Notes: a model not told the origin generated them from the letters alone. A stretch of 64,000 nt of DNA from Chloroflexota bacterium (GCA_030607875.1 JAUWJD010000003.1:1-64000), one strand, 5' to 3'; shown: positions 28,167 through 38,741, counted from the first letter of the stretch. Program-made: numbers and translations.

Positions 28167-29273
28167 ATGAATCTGCGTTGCTCGATCTGCCAGCGAACCT
28201 ATCCTGTCAACGCCCGTGAGTGGCGCTGCGAGTGCGGGGGCATCTTTGAGCTGGAGGGGACGCCTCCCTTCTCGGCCCAGGCTTTGGTGCTGAATGAGCC
28301 GACCCTGTGGCGCTACAAGGCCATGCTGCCTGTCCAGCACGACGAGAGCATTGTCTCGCTGGGCGAAGGATCCACTCCGTTGCTGGAAACTCGGATCTAT
28401 AGCTTGCCTGTCCTCTGCAAGCTGGAGTTCCTGGCTCCCACAGGCTCTTTCAAGGATCGAGGTGCGGCAGTGCTGGTCAGTCTGCTGCGCGAGATGGGCG
28501 TGAAGGAGGTGGTTGAGGATTCGTCGGGCAATGCAGCGGCCAGTTTAGCTGCCTACTGCGCCAGGGCGCGCATCCACGCTCGCATCTTTGTTCCTGCGTA
28601 CGCCTCGCCCGCGAAACTGGCGCAGATTGCCATCTATGGAGCGGAACTGGTGCCAGTAGAGGGGCCTCGGCAGAACTCGGCCCTTGCTGCCCAGGAGGCA
28701 GCCAAGGAAGCCTATTATGCGAGCCACAATTACAGCCCCTTCTTTGTGGAAGGGACCAAGACGCTCGCCTACGAAGTCTGGGAACATCTTGATGGGCGCG
28801 CTCCGCACAACCTGATTGTCCCCGTTGGCAACGGTAGCCTGTTGATGGGAGCGTATCGAGGTTTCACGGAACTGCGGGCGGCAGGTCTCATCGACCACAT
28901 GCCACGGCTTTTTGGCGTCCAGGCGCAGGCCTGTGCTCCGATCTACGAGGCTTTCCGGCAGGGACTGGAAGACTCGCAGCCTGTGCCTGCCGGGCACACC
29001 GTTGCCGAGGGCATCCGCATCGCGCATCCCGCGCGTGGGCGCCAAGTCCTGCGCGCAATCCGCGAGACCGGGGGTGTGGTCCTGGCGGTGGATGATCGAG
29101 AGATTGAAGACGCGCGTGTCCTTCTGGCTCGACAGGGTCTTTACGTGGAACCTACATCGGCGACAGTTGCAGCCGCCGTCCGCAAGCTGGACAAGATGAT
29201 TACTGGGGACGAGATCACCGTCGTGCCGCTGACGGGCAGCGGGCTCAAGAACGCACACAAACCGAAATCCTGA
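28167..29273 (+). CDS. Threonine synthase-like PLP enzyme
   Basis: CSICQRTYPVNAREWRCECGG, SLGEGSTPLLE, APTGSFKDRGA, VEDSSGNAAASLAAY. Confidence 0.88.
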   Translation: MNLRCSICQRTYPVNAREWRCECGGIFELEGTPPFSAQALVLNEPTLWRYKAMLPVQHDESIVSLGEGSTPLLETRIYSLPVLCKLEFLAPTGSFKDRGAAVLVSLLREMGVKEVVEDSSGNAAASLAAYCARARIHARIFVPAYASPAKLAQIAIYGAELVPVEGPRQNSALAAQEAAKEAYYASHNYSPFFVEGTKTLAYEVWEHLDGRAPHNLIVPVGNGSLLMGAYRGFTELRAAGLIDHMPRLFGVQAQACAPIYEAFRQGLEDSQPVPAGHTVAEGIRIAHPARGRQVLRAIRETGGVVLAVDDREIEDARVLLARQGLYVEPTSATVAAAVRKLDKMITGDEITVVPLTGSGLKNAHKPKS

Positions 29274-29419
29274 ATTCACGGCCAGGCCATGGAAGCACGG
29301 CCCTATCTGTCAGCAGTTCATGGATTGTGCTCACTCTCCGCGTTGTAGAGTGGGAACGGTCTGCTGGAGATGCCGTTTCGGATCAATAGAAAGAGCTCGC
29401 TGTGCAGCCCGGACCCGAT

Positions 29420-29448
29420 TTGACAGTTGGAGTTGCCTTTGCTAAAAT
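29420..29448 (+). promoter_or_regulatory. Predicted promoter upstream of leader/amidohydrolase
   Basis: TTGACA (29420-29425), 17-bp spacer, TAAAAT (29443-29448). Confidence 0.6.
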
Positions 29449-29515
29449 AGGTCATCATTGGGAGGCCATGCCGGCGCAGTTTGACTGCTATCATAGATAC
29501 AAGGAGGTGATGCCC

Positions 29516-29566
29516 GTGATAGATCATTACGAACCTAGGGGCGTCACCGGAAGTGGTGTGCTGTAG
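29516..29566 (+). CDS. Candidate 16-aa leader peptide MIDHYEPRGVTGSGVL
   Basis: SD AAGGAGGTG (29501-29509) 8 nt upstream of GTG; stop TAG 29564-29566; its codons overlap the 5' arm of a downstream hairpin. Confidence 0.45.
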   Translation: MIDHYEPRGVTGSGVL

Positions 29567-29636
29567 CCAGCCACCGCAAGTGCCGGTGATGCCTCGAGCG
29601 CAAAGGGCTTCTGTTTATGGCAGAGGCCCTTTGTGC
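29540..29636 (+). promoter_or_regulatory. Structured 5' leader with two hairpins (possible attenuator)
   Basis: GGCGTCACCGG (29540-29550)/CCGGTGATGCC (29583-29593); GCAAAGGGCTTCTG/CAGAGGCCCTTTGTGC (29600-29636). Confidence 0.55.
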
Positions 29637-29664
29637 TATCTCATCTCAGAAGATGGAGGGAGAC

Positions 29665-31002
29665 ATGGGCAAGATATTGATCAAGAACGCTGATGTTCTT
29701 ACGCTCAACGAGAGCGGCAATGTTCTGCGTCGAACGGATATTGCCATCGCTGAAGGGAGGATCCAGTCCATTGGGGCCGTTCCCTCCGAATTTGTGGCAG
29801 ATGAGACTATAGAAGCCTGCGATCACGTAGTGATGCCTGGCTTTTTCAATGCACATACTCACGCCGCCATGACCTTCGAGCGAGGCTGGGCTGACGACTT
29901 GCCCTTTGATCGCTGGCTGAACGAAAAGATCTGGGTTGCCGAATCTGCCCTGACCCCTGAAGACGTGCGTTGGGGAGCCTACCTGGCTGCTGCTGAGATG
30001 ATCCGTTCTGGCACCGTGGGTTTTGCTGATCACTACTTCTACATGGATGAAGTGGCCCAGGTGGTGGAGGAAGCTGGCCTGCGTGCTACTCTGGCCTGGT
30101 GCGTGTTTGGCATGGGCGCAGAGACAGAAGTCGGCGCTGGGCTCGAAGAAACCGTGGACTTTGTGCAGCGTTGGCAAGGGGCGGCCAACGGTCGCATCCG
30201 AACCGTGTTGGGGCCCCATTCTCCCTATGCCTGCCCACCGGACTTTCTGGAGACCGTCGCCAGTCGGGCAGCGGAACTTTGTGTAGGAATACACATCCAC
30301 CTGTCCGAGTTCCCCGACCAGGTGGAGAGCTCTTTGGCCAAGCATGGCGTTACGCCCGTTGCATTCCTCGAACAAAGGGGAATCCTGGATAACCCGACGC
30401 TTGCTGCGCACTGTATCCACATCACGCCTGAGGATATGGACATCTTCCAGGCCAAACAGGTGAATGTTGTGCAGTGCCCGAACTGTCACATGAAGCTGGG
30501 CATGGGTGTGACGCCCGTTCCCGAACTGCTGACCAGGGGAGTAAATGTGGCCCTGGGAACGGACGGGCCAGCTTCGAACAACGACCTGGACATGCTAGAA
30601 GAAGCGCGCCTGGCCACGCTGATGCAGAAGAACCATCACATGGACCCAGTCATCCTGCCCGCTGAGCTGACTCTGCGCCTGGCTACGCAACATGGGGCCA
30701 GGGCTTTGGGTTTCCCAGAGAGCGGGGTGCTCGCTCCGGGACGACCTGCAGACTTGATCATCTTTGATTTCCGCAGGCCTCATCTCCGTCCGCGCCACAA
30801 CTTGCTGTCGAATATCATGTACTCAGCGAAATCTCCTGACATTAGTCACGTGATCGTCGATGGGCAGGTGCTGATGAAAGAGGGCGAGTTGACAACGTTG
30901 GACGAAGAACGTATCCTATACGAAGCAGAGAAGCGCGCCTTTCGCATGGTCAAGCAGAACATGCGAATCGTGCGTGCCTATGACCTCGATTACAGGAAGT
31001 GA
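29665..31002 (+). CDS. Amidohydrolase, 5-methylthioadenosine/S-adenosylhomocysteine deaminase-like
   Basis: VMPGFFNAHTHAAMTFERGWADDLPFDRWLNEKIW; AHCIHITPEDM; LGTDGPASNNDLDMLEE. Confidence 0.88.
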   Translation: MGKILIKNADVLTLNESGNVLRRTDIAIAEGRIQSIGAVPSEFVADETIEACDHVVMPGFFNAHTHAAMTFERGWADDLPFDRWLNEKIWVAESALTPEDVRWGAYLAAAEMIRSGTVGFADHYFYMDEVAQVVEEAGLRATLAWCVFGMGAETEVGAGLEETVDFVQRWQGAANGRIRTVLGPHSPYACPPDFLETVASRAAELCVGIHIHLSEFPDQVESSLAKHGVTPVAFLEQRGILDNPTLAAHCIHITPEDMDIFQAKQVNVVQCPNCHMKLGMGVTPVPELLTRGVNVALGTDGPASNNDLDMLEEARLATLMQKNHHMDPVILPAELTLRLATQHGARALGFPESGVLAPGRPADLIIFDFRRPHLRPRHNLLSNIMYSAKSPDISHVIVDGQVLMKEGELTTLDEERILYEAEKRAFRMVKQNMRIVRAYDLDYRK

Positions 31003-31018
31003 TGGCGCGGAACACTTC

Positions 31019-31388
31019 ACAGAGTACTGCGTCAACAGTTCGTGCTCTGCATGCCCCGTGGGCACCTGCGGGCGACGGGCGACCGCCGAAGGTCTCGTCA
31101 TAGATCTTGGCGAAGACAAGGCCGCAGGCGACAGCCGAAGGGGCCCGCACCGACGGGATGGCTCGACGGGACGGCAACACCTGCACTTGCGCTGGAGCGC
31201 AGCGCAGGCCGTCTCGCCCTCGCGTAGCATCTCCGGAGCTTGCCCTGTCTCACCTTTGTCTTTGCGCTACCTCTGGTCTTTGCGCCAGGGGCGTAAACGG
31301 GGACGACACCTTCGGCTGAGACGGCCCGAACGGGGTGCAAGTGTCCGTCCAAAGAGGTTCAGCCACCTTCGGTATACGAAGCAGTAGA
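31019..31388 (+). repeat. Dispersed repeat copy C (longest)
   Basis: ACAGAGTACTGCGTCAAC start, core shared with 6519-6660, end CCAAAGAGGTTCAGCCACCTTCGGTATACGAAGCAGTAGA shared with copy A. Confidence 0.8.
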
Positions 31389-31500
31389 CAAAAGAGGGTC
31401 GACGTTTCCAGTGTTCATTTCTCGATTCATACGGCTGGCACAGGCAGTCTGACTGGTGGAGAGCGTCACGAAGCGCCACTACAACGAGGAGATTGAGATC

Positions 31501-32877
31501 ATGCCACACATGGTTCCTGAACCGTACCGTATCAAGGTTGTCGAACCCATTCATCTGACCACTTTTGCTGAACGTGAGGCTATTCTCGCTGCTGCTGGCT
31601 ACAATATCTTCTTTGTCAGGAGCAAAGATGTCTATATTGATCTCTTGACTGACAGCGGCACCTCAGCGATGAGCGATTCCCAGTGGGCTGGCCTGATGAT
31701 GGGTGACGAAGCTTATGCTTTCTGTCGTAACTACTACAGCGTCAAAGATGCCATTTCCGATATCTTTGGCTTCCGTAATTTTGTGCCTACCCACCAGGGC
31801 CGTGCCGCAGAAAAGGTGCTCTTTGCCACAGTGGTCAAATCGGGTGATTATGTACCCAGCAACACCCATTTTGACACCACGCGAGCGAATATCGAAGCAG
31901 TTGGCGGGCATGCCGTTGACCTGCTGATCGCCGAGGGGCTTGACCCGACGAGTCATCACCCCTTCAAGGGCAACATGGACGTCGAGCGCTTGAAAGATCT
32001 AGTCCAGGATGTCGGTGCCTCAAAGATTCCCTTGGCCATGCTGACCCTCACCAACAACTCGGGCGGGGGGCAGCCGGTGTCATTGGCCAACATCCACGCC
32101 GTGAAAGATGTACTGTCTCAACATGGCATTCCGCTGTTCATTGATGCCTGTCGGTATGCTGAGAATATCTACTTCATCAAGCAGCGAGAGGAAGGCTACA
32201 CCGATAAGAGCCCCCTTGAGATTGCCCGCGAGATTTTCTCCCATGCGGACGGCTGCACCATGAGTGGTAAGAAAGATGCGCTGGTCAATATCGGCGGCTT
32301 CCTGGCTATGAACGATGAGGGCATCTACCAACGGGCCTGCCAACTGCTCATCCTGTGGGAAGGCTTTGTCACCTACGGTGGCTTGGCTGGTCGTGACCTC
32401 GAAGCAATGGCTCGAGGGCTGTGGGAAGCGCTGGACGAGAGGTATCTGGAGCATCGTGTCGGTCAAGTGAAATACCTGGCGGATAGGCTGTTGGAGCGAG
32501 GCGTTCCTATCGTGGAGCCGCCTGGAGGTCACGCTGTCTATCTCGATGCGCGCCGCTTTCTGCCACATATCCCCCAAGCGCAACTGCCTGGCCAATCACT
32601 GGTCGCCAGTCTGTATCTGAAAGGTGGCATCCGCGCGGTGGAGATTGGCAGCGTGATGTTTGCGCATAAGGATGAAAAGACGGGCGAGTGGCAGTATCCC
32701 GAGTTGGAGTTGGTGCGCCTGGCGCTCCCACGGCGGGTCTACACGCAGACGCACCTTGATTACGTAGCGGATGTCATTATCGAGCTCTACAGCAAGCGGG
32801 AGCAGCTTCACGGCATGCGCTATACCTACGAACCGCCTTTCCTGCGGCATTTCACTGCCCGTTTCGAGTTCGTCTAG
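31501..32877 (+). CDS. Tryptophanase / tyrosine phenol-lyase family beta-eliminating lyase
   Basis: EPYRIKVVEPIHLTT, YIDLLTDSGTSAMSDSQWAGLMMGDEAYA, PTHQGRAAEKVLF, TLTNNSGGGQPVSLANI, FTARFEFV. Confidence 0.92.
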   Translation: MPHMVPEPYRIKVVEPIHLTTFAEREAILAAAGYNIFFVRSKDVYIDLLTDSGTSAMSDSQWAGLMMGDEAYAFCRNYYSVKDAISDIFGFRNFVPTHQGRAAEKVLFATVVKSGDYVPSNTHFDTTRANIEAVGGHAVDLLIAEGLDPTSHHPFKGNMDVERLKDLVQDVGASKIPLAMLTLTNNSGGGQPVSLANIHAVKDVLSQHGIPLFIDACRYAENIYFIKQREEGYTDKSPLEIAREIFSHADGCTMSGKKDALVNIGGFLAMNDEGIYQRACQLLILWEGFVTYGGLAGRDLEAMARGLWEALDERYLEHRVGQVKYLADRLLERGVPIVEPPGGHAVYLDARRFLPHIPQAQLPGQSLVASLYLKGGIRAVEIGSVMFAHKDEKTGEWQYPELELVRLALPRRVYTQTHLDYVADVIIELYSKREQLHGMRYTYEPPFLRHFTARFEFV

Positions 32878-32910
32878 GCATCTGCCAGGGATACGGCAGT
32901 AGGCTCAGCA

Positions 32911-33423
32911 GTGTTCTGCTTACCCGAGTCCCGAGGTACCTATGCCCTGCTCTTGGAGCTCATACCCGGGACAGAGATCACGGTTGGCCGGCTAGGCACC
33001 TTCTTGTTTCCAGCCGGGTACTACGTGTATATAGGGAGTGCATTCGGCGGCGGTGGGTTGGCAGCACGGCTGGCGCGTCATCACCGCCGTTACAAGAAGC
33101 TTTTCTGGCACATAGACTACCTCCTCGCACATGCGCGCATCGTGGATATCACCACCGATGCTTCGGGGAAAAGGTTGGAATGTGCGTGGGCGCGCATGAT
33201 GTTAGGCATGCCAGGGGTGCGGATCGTGGCGCGCCGTCTTGGAGCCTCGGACTGCAAGTGCCCTTCGCATCTGCTCTTTCTGGGAAGTACCCCATGCCCA
33301 TACTGGGATGCCCTGAACATCATGCTTGAGGGCTGCCCAGTACGAGATACTGGGCAGGGACGCGAATGGCCAAACCCATCGGGAACTATGGGGGAGCAGA
33401 ACAATGAACTCGACTGTCGGTAG
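32911..33423 (+). CDS. DUF123 (GIY-YIG-like) family protein
   Basis: [60 protein letters not shown]-like motif. Confidence 0.8.
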   Translation: MFCLPESRGTYALLLELIPGTEITVGRLGTFLFPAGYYVYIGSAFGGGGLAARLARHHRRYKKLFWHIDYLLAHARIVDITTDASGKRLECAWARMMLGMPGVRIVARRLGASDCKCPSHLLFLGSTPCPYWDALNIMLEGCPVRDTGQGREWPNPSGTMGEQNNELDCR

Positions 33424-33458
33424 GCATGAGGCATCGATGTTGCAGGAGATCAACTGAC

Positions 33459-35105
33459 ATGGGTCGTGGTAACGATGAATTGTGGTACAAGGATGCCGTG
33501 TTCTATGAGCTGTACGTCCGCGCCTTCTGTGACAGTGATGACGATGGCAAGGGTGATTTCCAAGGGCTGATCCGCAAGCTTGACTATGTGCAGGAACTAG
33601 GCGTTGATTGCATCTGGCTCTTGCCCATTTATGCCTCACCGCTGCGCGATGATGGCTATGATGTTGCTGACTTTTACTCCTTACACCCCGATTATGGCAC
33701 GCTTCAAGACTTTCAGGCGCTTCTGGCTGAGGCACACCGCCGGGGGTTGCGAATCGTTACCGATTTGGTGATGAACCACACCTCTGATCAGCATCCATGG
33801 TTCGTGGAGTCTCGATCGTCCAAGACATCGCCCAAAAGGGATTACTACGTCTGGAGCGCGACGGACCACAAGTATCGTGACGCCCGGATCATCTTTCTGG
33901 ATACTGAAGAATCGAATTGGGCTTATGATCGCATCAGCGGTGAATACTACTGGCACCGCTTCTTTTCTCACCAGCCGGATCTCAATCTCGATAACCCTGC
34001 GGTGCAGCAAGCCATGCTCGACGTGATGGCTTATTGGCTGGACATGGGCATAGACGGCTTTCGGGCGGATGCTGTACCCTACCTGTACGAACGCGAGGGC
34101 ACGAACTGCGAGAACCTACCGGAAACGCACGCCTATCTGAAGCGGGTACGCCGGTTCCTGGATCAGCGCTACAAAGGCAGGGTTCTGCTGGCTGAGGCCA
34201 ATCAGTGGCCGGAGGATGTACGGTCCTACTTCGGCGCTGGGGATGAGTTCCACATGGCCTTTCACTTCCCGGTCATGCCGCGCTTGTACTTGGCGCTGAA
34301 GAGGCAGGACCGGTCACCCATTGTGGAGATCATGAAGCGCACTCCGGCGATTCCAGAGTCCTGCCAGTGGTGTACCTTCTTGCGAAACCACGACGAATTG
34401 ACACTGGAAATGGTGACGCCTCAGGAAAGGGCGTTTATGTGGGATGCGTATGCTCCGCAGCCGGAGATGCGGCTGAATCTGGGCATCCGGCGCCGGTTGG
34501 CTCCGTTGCTCGACAACGACCGCCGCAAGATCGAGTTGCTGAACTCGATGCTCTTCACTTTGCCAGGTTCGCCGGTCATTTACTATGGCGATGAAATCGG
34601 CATGGGGGATAACGTCGCGCTGCCGGATCGCAATGGGGTGCGCACGCCAATGCAGTGGTCCGACGAACCCTATGCTGGTTTCTGTGACCAGGCGGTTCCA
34701 AGCACATATACCCCGGTTATTGATGATCCGGCATATGGCTATCGGCGTGTCAACGTGGAGGCACAGGCAAGGGATGGCGGGTCGCTGTTGAACCTCATGC
34801 GGCACCTCATCCGCTGCCGTAAGCAGCATCAAGCGTTGGGCTGTGGCTCTTGCGAGTTTCTGGAGTCTGCGAACCGCACTGTCTTGACGCACCTGCGGTG
34901 TCATGGCGGTGAGGATATCCTTGTCCTGCACAATCTCTCTGCCGCAACACAGAGTGTGACACTGGATCTACAAGACTGGGCGGGCGTTGTACCCATCGAT
35001 ATACCGAGCGGAAGCACCTTCCCACCCATTTCAGGGCGGGTGTATGAGCTCAAGCTGGCACCATACCAGTACCTCTGGTTGCTGTTGGAAGGGCCGCCAA
35101 GATAG
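33459..35105 (+). CDS. treS: Alpha-amylase family, trehalose synthase-like
   Basis: [67 protein letters not shown]. Confidence 0.88.
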   Translation: MGRGNDELWYKDAVFYELYVRAFCDSDDDGKGDFQGLIRKLDYVQELGVDCIWLLPIYASPLRDDGYDVADFYSLHPDYGTLQDFQALLAEAHRRGLRIVTDLVMNHTSDQHPWFVESRSSKTSPKRDYYVWSATDHKYRDARIIFLDTEESNWAYDRISGEYYWHRFFSHQPDLNLDNPAVQQAMLDVMAYWLDMGIDGFRADAVPYLYEREGTNCENLPETHAYLKRVRRFLDQRYKGRVLLAEANQWPEDVRSYFGAGDEFHMAFHFPVMPRLYLALKRQDRSPIVEIMKRTPAIPESCQWCTFLRNHDELTLEMVTPQERAFMWDAYAPQPEMRLNLGIRRRLAPLLDNDRRKIELLNSMLFTLPGSPVIYYGDEIGMGDNVALPDRNGVRTPMQWSDEPYAGFCDQAVPSTYTPVIDDPAYGYRRVNVEAQARDGGSLLNLMRHLIRCRKQHQALGCGSCEFLESANRTVLTHLRCHGGEDILVLHNLSAATQSVTLDLQDWAGVVPIDIPSGSTFPPISGRVYELKLAPYQYLWLLLEGPPR

Positions 35106-35172
35106 CATCTGACGTTGGCGAGGGTGAACTGCCGGTGTGCGCGATGGCCTGGTGAGGGGGAGGATGTCGCGC

Positions 35173-35952
35173 CTACTTGTCCTTCTTTTGCTTGCGTTTT
35201 GCAGGTAGCCGGCGCCACGTTGACGCTTGTCGATCCTTGGCTTCCCACTCGCTGTAGACACAGCCGCAGTAGCGCTGCTGGTACAGCTCCTGTTCCCGCG
35301 CTATCCTTCCACGCTCACTCCAACCCCTGCGAAAGTTCTCGAAGTAGAACTCCAGGCCATACTGGCCGGCGGTCTCTTCACCAATGCTGCGGATGACGGC
35401 CTGCTGCTGGTAGGGGCTGATCAGTAGAGTGGTGGTGAAAGCGTAAAAGCCACGTTCACGAGCGACCTGGGCGGTGCGCTCCAGTCTCAGACGATAACAG
35501 ATGGCGCAGCGCTCTCCGAAAGCCTCGTGCCCGACCACGGCGCGGAAGTAGGCAGGCATTTCGTACTCCTCCCACCAAACCATCGGCAACCCTACCTCCT
35601 CTGCGTAAGCGTGGGCGCATTCGCGCCGCCGCTCGTGTTCGGCGAAGGGATGGATGTTGGGGTTGTACCAAAAGCCGCTCACTGCAAAGCCTTGCTCACG
35701 CAGGCGCTGGATGGCATAAGTGCTGCATGGTCCACAACAGATATGCAGCAACAAGCACTGGCCCTCACCTGGCTTCCTTTCCGACTGCACTCTTAGCCGT
35801 GGTTTCAATAGCACAGCATAGGGGAGTTGGATCGTAAGCGGGGTTTCAGCGACGAGTTTGGCCTTGCCCTGGGCCAGCATCCTGCGGGCCTTCTGAGCAG
35901 AGCACGGTGAGAGGCGCTGACCTGAGGAATCGAGAACAATGACTTGCGGCAT
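35173..35952 (-). CDS. queH: Epoxyqueuosine reductase QueH with N-terminal RRXRR/PLMP-like domain
   Basis: N-terminus VIVLDSSGQRLSPCSAQKARRMLAQGKAKLVAETPLTIQL; then LLLHICCGPCSTYAIQRL, FWYNPNIHP, CAICYRLRLERTA, YCGCVYS. Confidence 0.85.
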   Translation of the reverse strand: MPQVIVLDSSGQRLSPCSAQKARRMLAQGKAKLVAETPLTIQLPYAVLLKPRLRVQSERKPGEGQCLLLHICCGPCSTYAIQRLREQGFAVSGFWYNPNIHPFAEHERRRECAHAYAEEVGLPMVWWEEYEMPAYFRAVVGHEAFGERCAICYRLRLERTAQVARERGFYAFTTTLLISPYQQQAVIRSIGEETAGQYGLEFYFENFRRGWSERGRIAREQELYQQRYCGCVYSEWEAKDRQASTWRRLPAKRKQKKDK

Positions 35953-35956
35953 CGTT

Positions 35957-36979
35957 TCAAAGCAGGATGGGCTGTTCGGGTCCCTGCGTGTAAGGCAGGC
36001 CGAGGTGTTCGTACGCGCGCGGTGTGGCTACTCGCCCACGCGGTGTTCGTTCTAGGAAGCCCAGTTGCTGCAGATAAGGCTCGCAGACGTCCATGATGTT
36101 GTCAGCCTCTTCGCTGAGAGCTGCCGCGATGGTTTCCAGGCCCACTGGGCCACCGTCGAATTTCTCGATGATCGCGCGCAGGATTTTGCGGTCAATCTTA
36201 TCGAGCCCCAAGATGTCTACTTCTAGCAGGCCCAGTGCCTGCTGGGCTACTGGCTCAGTGATCTTGCCATCGGCTCGCACCTGCGCATAGTCGCGTACTC
36301 GCTTCAGTAGGCGGTTCGCGACACGCGGAGTACCGCGCGCGCGGCGGGCGATAGTCGCTGTTCCGTCAGAATCTATGGGGATTCCCAGAATGCGGGCTGA
36401 TCGTCGCACAATGGCTTTCATGGCCTTCAGGTCGTAGAAATCGAGGCGGTACACAATGCCAAAGCGGTCACGCAGGGGTGAGCTCAGCAAGGCAATACGC
36501 GTCGTAGCGCCGATGATCGTGAACGGGGGCACCCTCAGGCGGATGCTGCGTGCGCTGGGTCCTTTGCCGATGATAATATCGAGGGCAAAGTCCTCCATCG
36601 CCGGGTACAGCACTTCCTCGACAGCGTGACCCAGACGGTGTATTTCGTCGATGAACAGGACGTCCCCTTGGCGCAGGTTGGTGAGGATAGCGGCCAGATC
36701 TCCAGGGCGCCCGATGGCAGGGCCAGAGGTGACTTTGATGTTCACCTCCATCTCGTTGGCGACGACATGGGCTAGCGTCGTTTTGCCCAATCCAGGCGGG
36801 CCATAGAGCAGGACGTGATCCAATGGCTCTCCTCGCCCCCGGGCTGCGGCAATGCAAATGCTCAGGTTTTCCTTGATCCTTTCCTGCCCAATGTACTCAG
36901 ACAGTTGCCTGGGTCGCAGGCTGGAATCCAGGGCGATCTCTTCTGCTTGACGCTTGGGCGAGATGATACGCTCATCCAT
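35957..36979 (-). CDS. ruvB: Holliday junction branch migration helicase RuvB
   Basis: [66 protein letters not shown]. Confidence 0.97.
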   Translation of the reverse strand: MDERIISPKRQAEEIALDSSLRPRQLSEYIGQERIKENLSICIAAARGRGEPLDHVLLYGPPGLGKTTLAHVVANEMEVNIKVTSGPAIGRPGDLAAILTNLRQGDVLFIDEIHRLGHAVEEVLYPAMEDFALDIIIGKGPSARSIRLRVPPFTIIGATTRIALLSSPLRDRFGIVYRLDFYDLKAMKAIVRRSARILGIPIDSDGTATIARRARGTPRVANRLLKRVRDYAQVRADGKITEPVAQQALGLLEVDILGLDKIDRKILRAIIEKFDGGPVGLETIAAALSEEADNIMDVCEPYLQQLGFLERTPRGRVATPRAYEHLGLPYTQGPEQPILL

Positions 36980-37158
36980 TGGGTGTACCTCAAATAGATG
37001 TTGTGTGGATTATACCACAAGCTGGGAATGAGGGGAAAGGCTAGGGGTTGAGAGAGCGGGAACCTGGGTTCCCGCTTTGCAACATCGTGCTGTCTGGGGC
37101 GTGAGGCACTGCCACCCGTTGAGACGTAGCGCCGAGACGTCTCAGTTCCACTTCCCAC

Positions 37159-38130
37159 CTACGTCTCATAGACGGGCGTGCACCAGTGCTTGTACTTTGG
37201 CACCTTCCCGCGCACGATATCAAAGTACATCTCACGCAGCTTCTTGGTGATGGGCCCGATGCGGCCATCGCCTACCGGACGGTTGTCTATGCTGGCGATC
37301 GCTGCGATCTGCACTCCTGTGCCGCAGAAGAATGCTTCTTCACAAACATACAACTCGGTGCGGTCAATAGTACGCTGCATGACTGGGATACAAAGTTCCT
37401 CACGTGCCAGATGCATAAGCGTTTCGCGAGTGATGCCCTCCAGGATGTCCGCAGTCACGGGAGGGGTGGCCAGTACGCCATTGCGCACCATGAAAAAGTT
37501 CTCCGCACTGCCTTCTGATACGTCACCGCCGCGGGAGAGCACAATAGCCTCGTCAAAACCGTTCATCTCTGCTTCACTCTTGCAAAGGGCGGAGTTGATA
37601 TAGGCGCCTGTGCACTTGGCGCGCGCGGGTACTGAGGTGTCATAGATACGGCGCCAGGAGGAGACACATACCTTCGCTCCTTCCTCCTTTTCGATGTACC
37701 TGCCAAAGGGCAGAGCAAATAGGGCAAGCGCATCAGAAACACCTTTCAAACGCACACCGATGCCTTCCTGTGACTTGTAGGCCAGGGGGCGGATATAGGT
37801 ATCCGTCTTAAAGCCCTCGCGGCGCAGCAACTCGATCGTCAGATTGCCCAACTGCTCTACGCTGTAGGGCAGGTCAATGAGCAAGATGCGGCAGGACTGG
37901 TGCAGCCGTGCATAGTGCTCCGGCATGCGGAAGAGGTAAAGCTGTTGCTCCTCCCCATTCCAGTAAGCACGAATGCCCTCAAAACAGCCGGTGCCGTAAT
38001 TGAGGGCATGCGTCATGATGCTGACTTTTGCTTCCTCTATAGGAACGAATTCACCTTCGAAGAACGCATACTTGTTGTTAACCAATTTTGCCTCCTTTGC
38101 TCCCATCATTGGATTTGTGTCAGGCATCAA
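37159..38130 (-). CDS. ilvE: Branched-chain amino acid aminotransferase
   Basis: LNYGTGCFEGIRAYWN, CTGAYINSALCKSEA, GTGVQIAAIASIDNRPVGDG. Confidence 0.93.
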   Translation of the reverse strand: MMPDTNPMMGAKEAKLVNNKYAFFEGEFVPIEEAKVSIMTHALNYGTGCFEGIRAYWNGEEQQLYLFRMPEHYARLHQSCRILLIDLPYSVEQLGNLTIELLRREGFKTDTYIRPLAYKSQEGIGVRLKGVSDALALFALPFGRYIEKEEGAKVCVSSWRRIYDTSVPARAKCTGAYINSALCKSEAEMNGFDEAIVLSRGGDVSEGSAENFFMVRNGVLATPPVTADILEGITRETLMHLAREELCIPVMQRTIDRTELYVCEEAFFCGTGVQIAAIASIDNRPVGDGRIGPITKKLREMYFDIVRGKVPKYKHWCTPVYET

Positions 38131-38203
38131 CAGAAGCCTTGGACTCCTTTGTCCAGCAGGGAATCAGCTACGGGGCCATTATACGCTAGTCTGCCTCGAT
38201 CTG

Positions 38204-38737
38204 TCAAAAACTATCCAGAAAGGAAGTCACTTCCGATACCGGACGTCGTGGGCTGGTAGCTCGTCGCTCTGCCACGGGATGGCCGATGGGCACCATCGCC
38301 ACAGGGCGCAGATGGCTGGGTAGTTCCAGGACACGGGCAGCCGCTCTCTCATCAAAGGCGCCCACCCAACAAGCTCCCAGCCCGAGAGCAATGGCAGCCA
38401 GCAGTATGTGCTCGGTGGCGGCTGCGGTATCCTGCAAGCAATAGAGTTCTCTGCCACGCGTGCTATAGCGTGTGGCTGAACGCTCAGGATCGGCACAGAC
38501 CACAATGACCACTGGTGCTTGGGCCACGAACCCCTGGCCGTACGCTGCCTGCGCCAGTCCGAGTTTGATCTCCTTGCTGCGCACCACGTAAAAGTGCCAC
38601 GGCTGCCGGTTCCCGGCCGAAGGGGCACGTATAGCGGCTTCAAGGATCTTCTTCACCGTTGCCGCACCGAGCTCAGAGGGGCCAAAATGGCGCACACTGT
38701 GCCTGGCGTCAATTGTGGTCCATAGATCCATTCGCAT
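38204..38737 (-). CDS. Nitroreductase family protein
   Basis: DARHSVRHFG, APSAGNRQPWHFYVV, AALGLGACWVGAFDE pattern. Confidence 0.88.
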   Translation of the reverse strand: MRMDLWTTIDARHSVRHFGPSELGAATVKKILEAAIRAPSAGNRQPWHFYVVRSKEIKLGLAQAAYGQGFVAQAPVVIVVCADPERSATRYSTRGRELYCLQDTAAATEHILLAAIALGLGACWVGAFDERAAARVLELPSHLRPVAMVPIGHPVAERRATSPRRPVSEVTSFLDSF

Positions 38738-38741
38738 CCCC

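Noticed and set aside
31098-31352. ORFs inside repeat copy C (for example 31098..31352 minus, 30974..31387 plus)
   Set aside because: Many overlapping frames across a repetitive GC-rich element, not preserved in the other copies.
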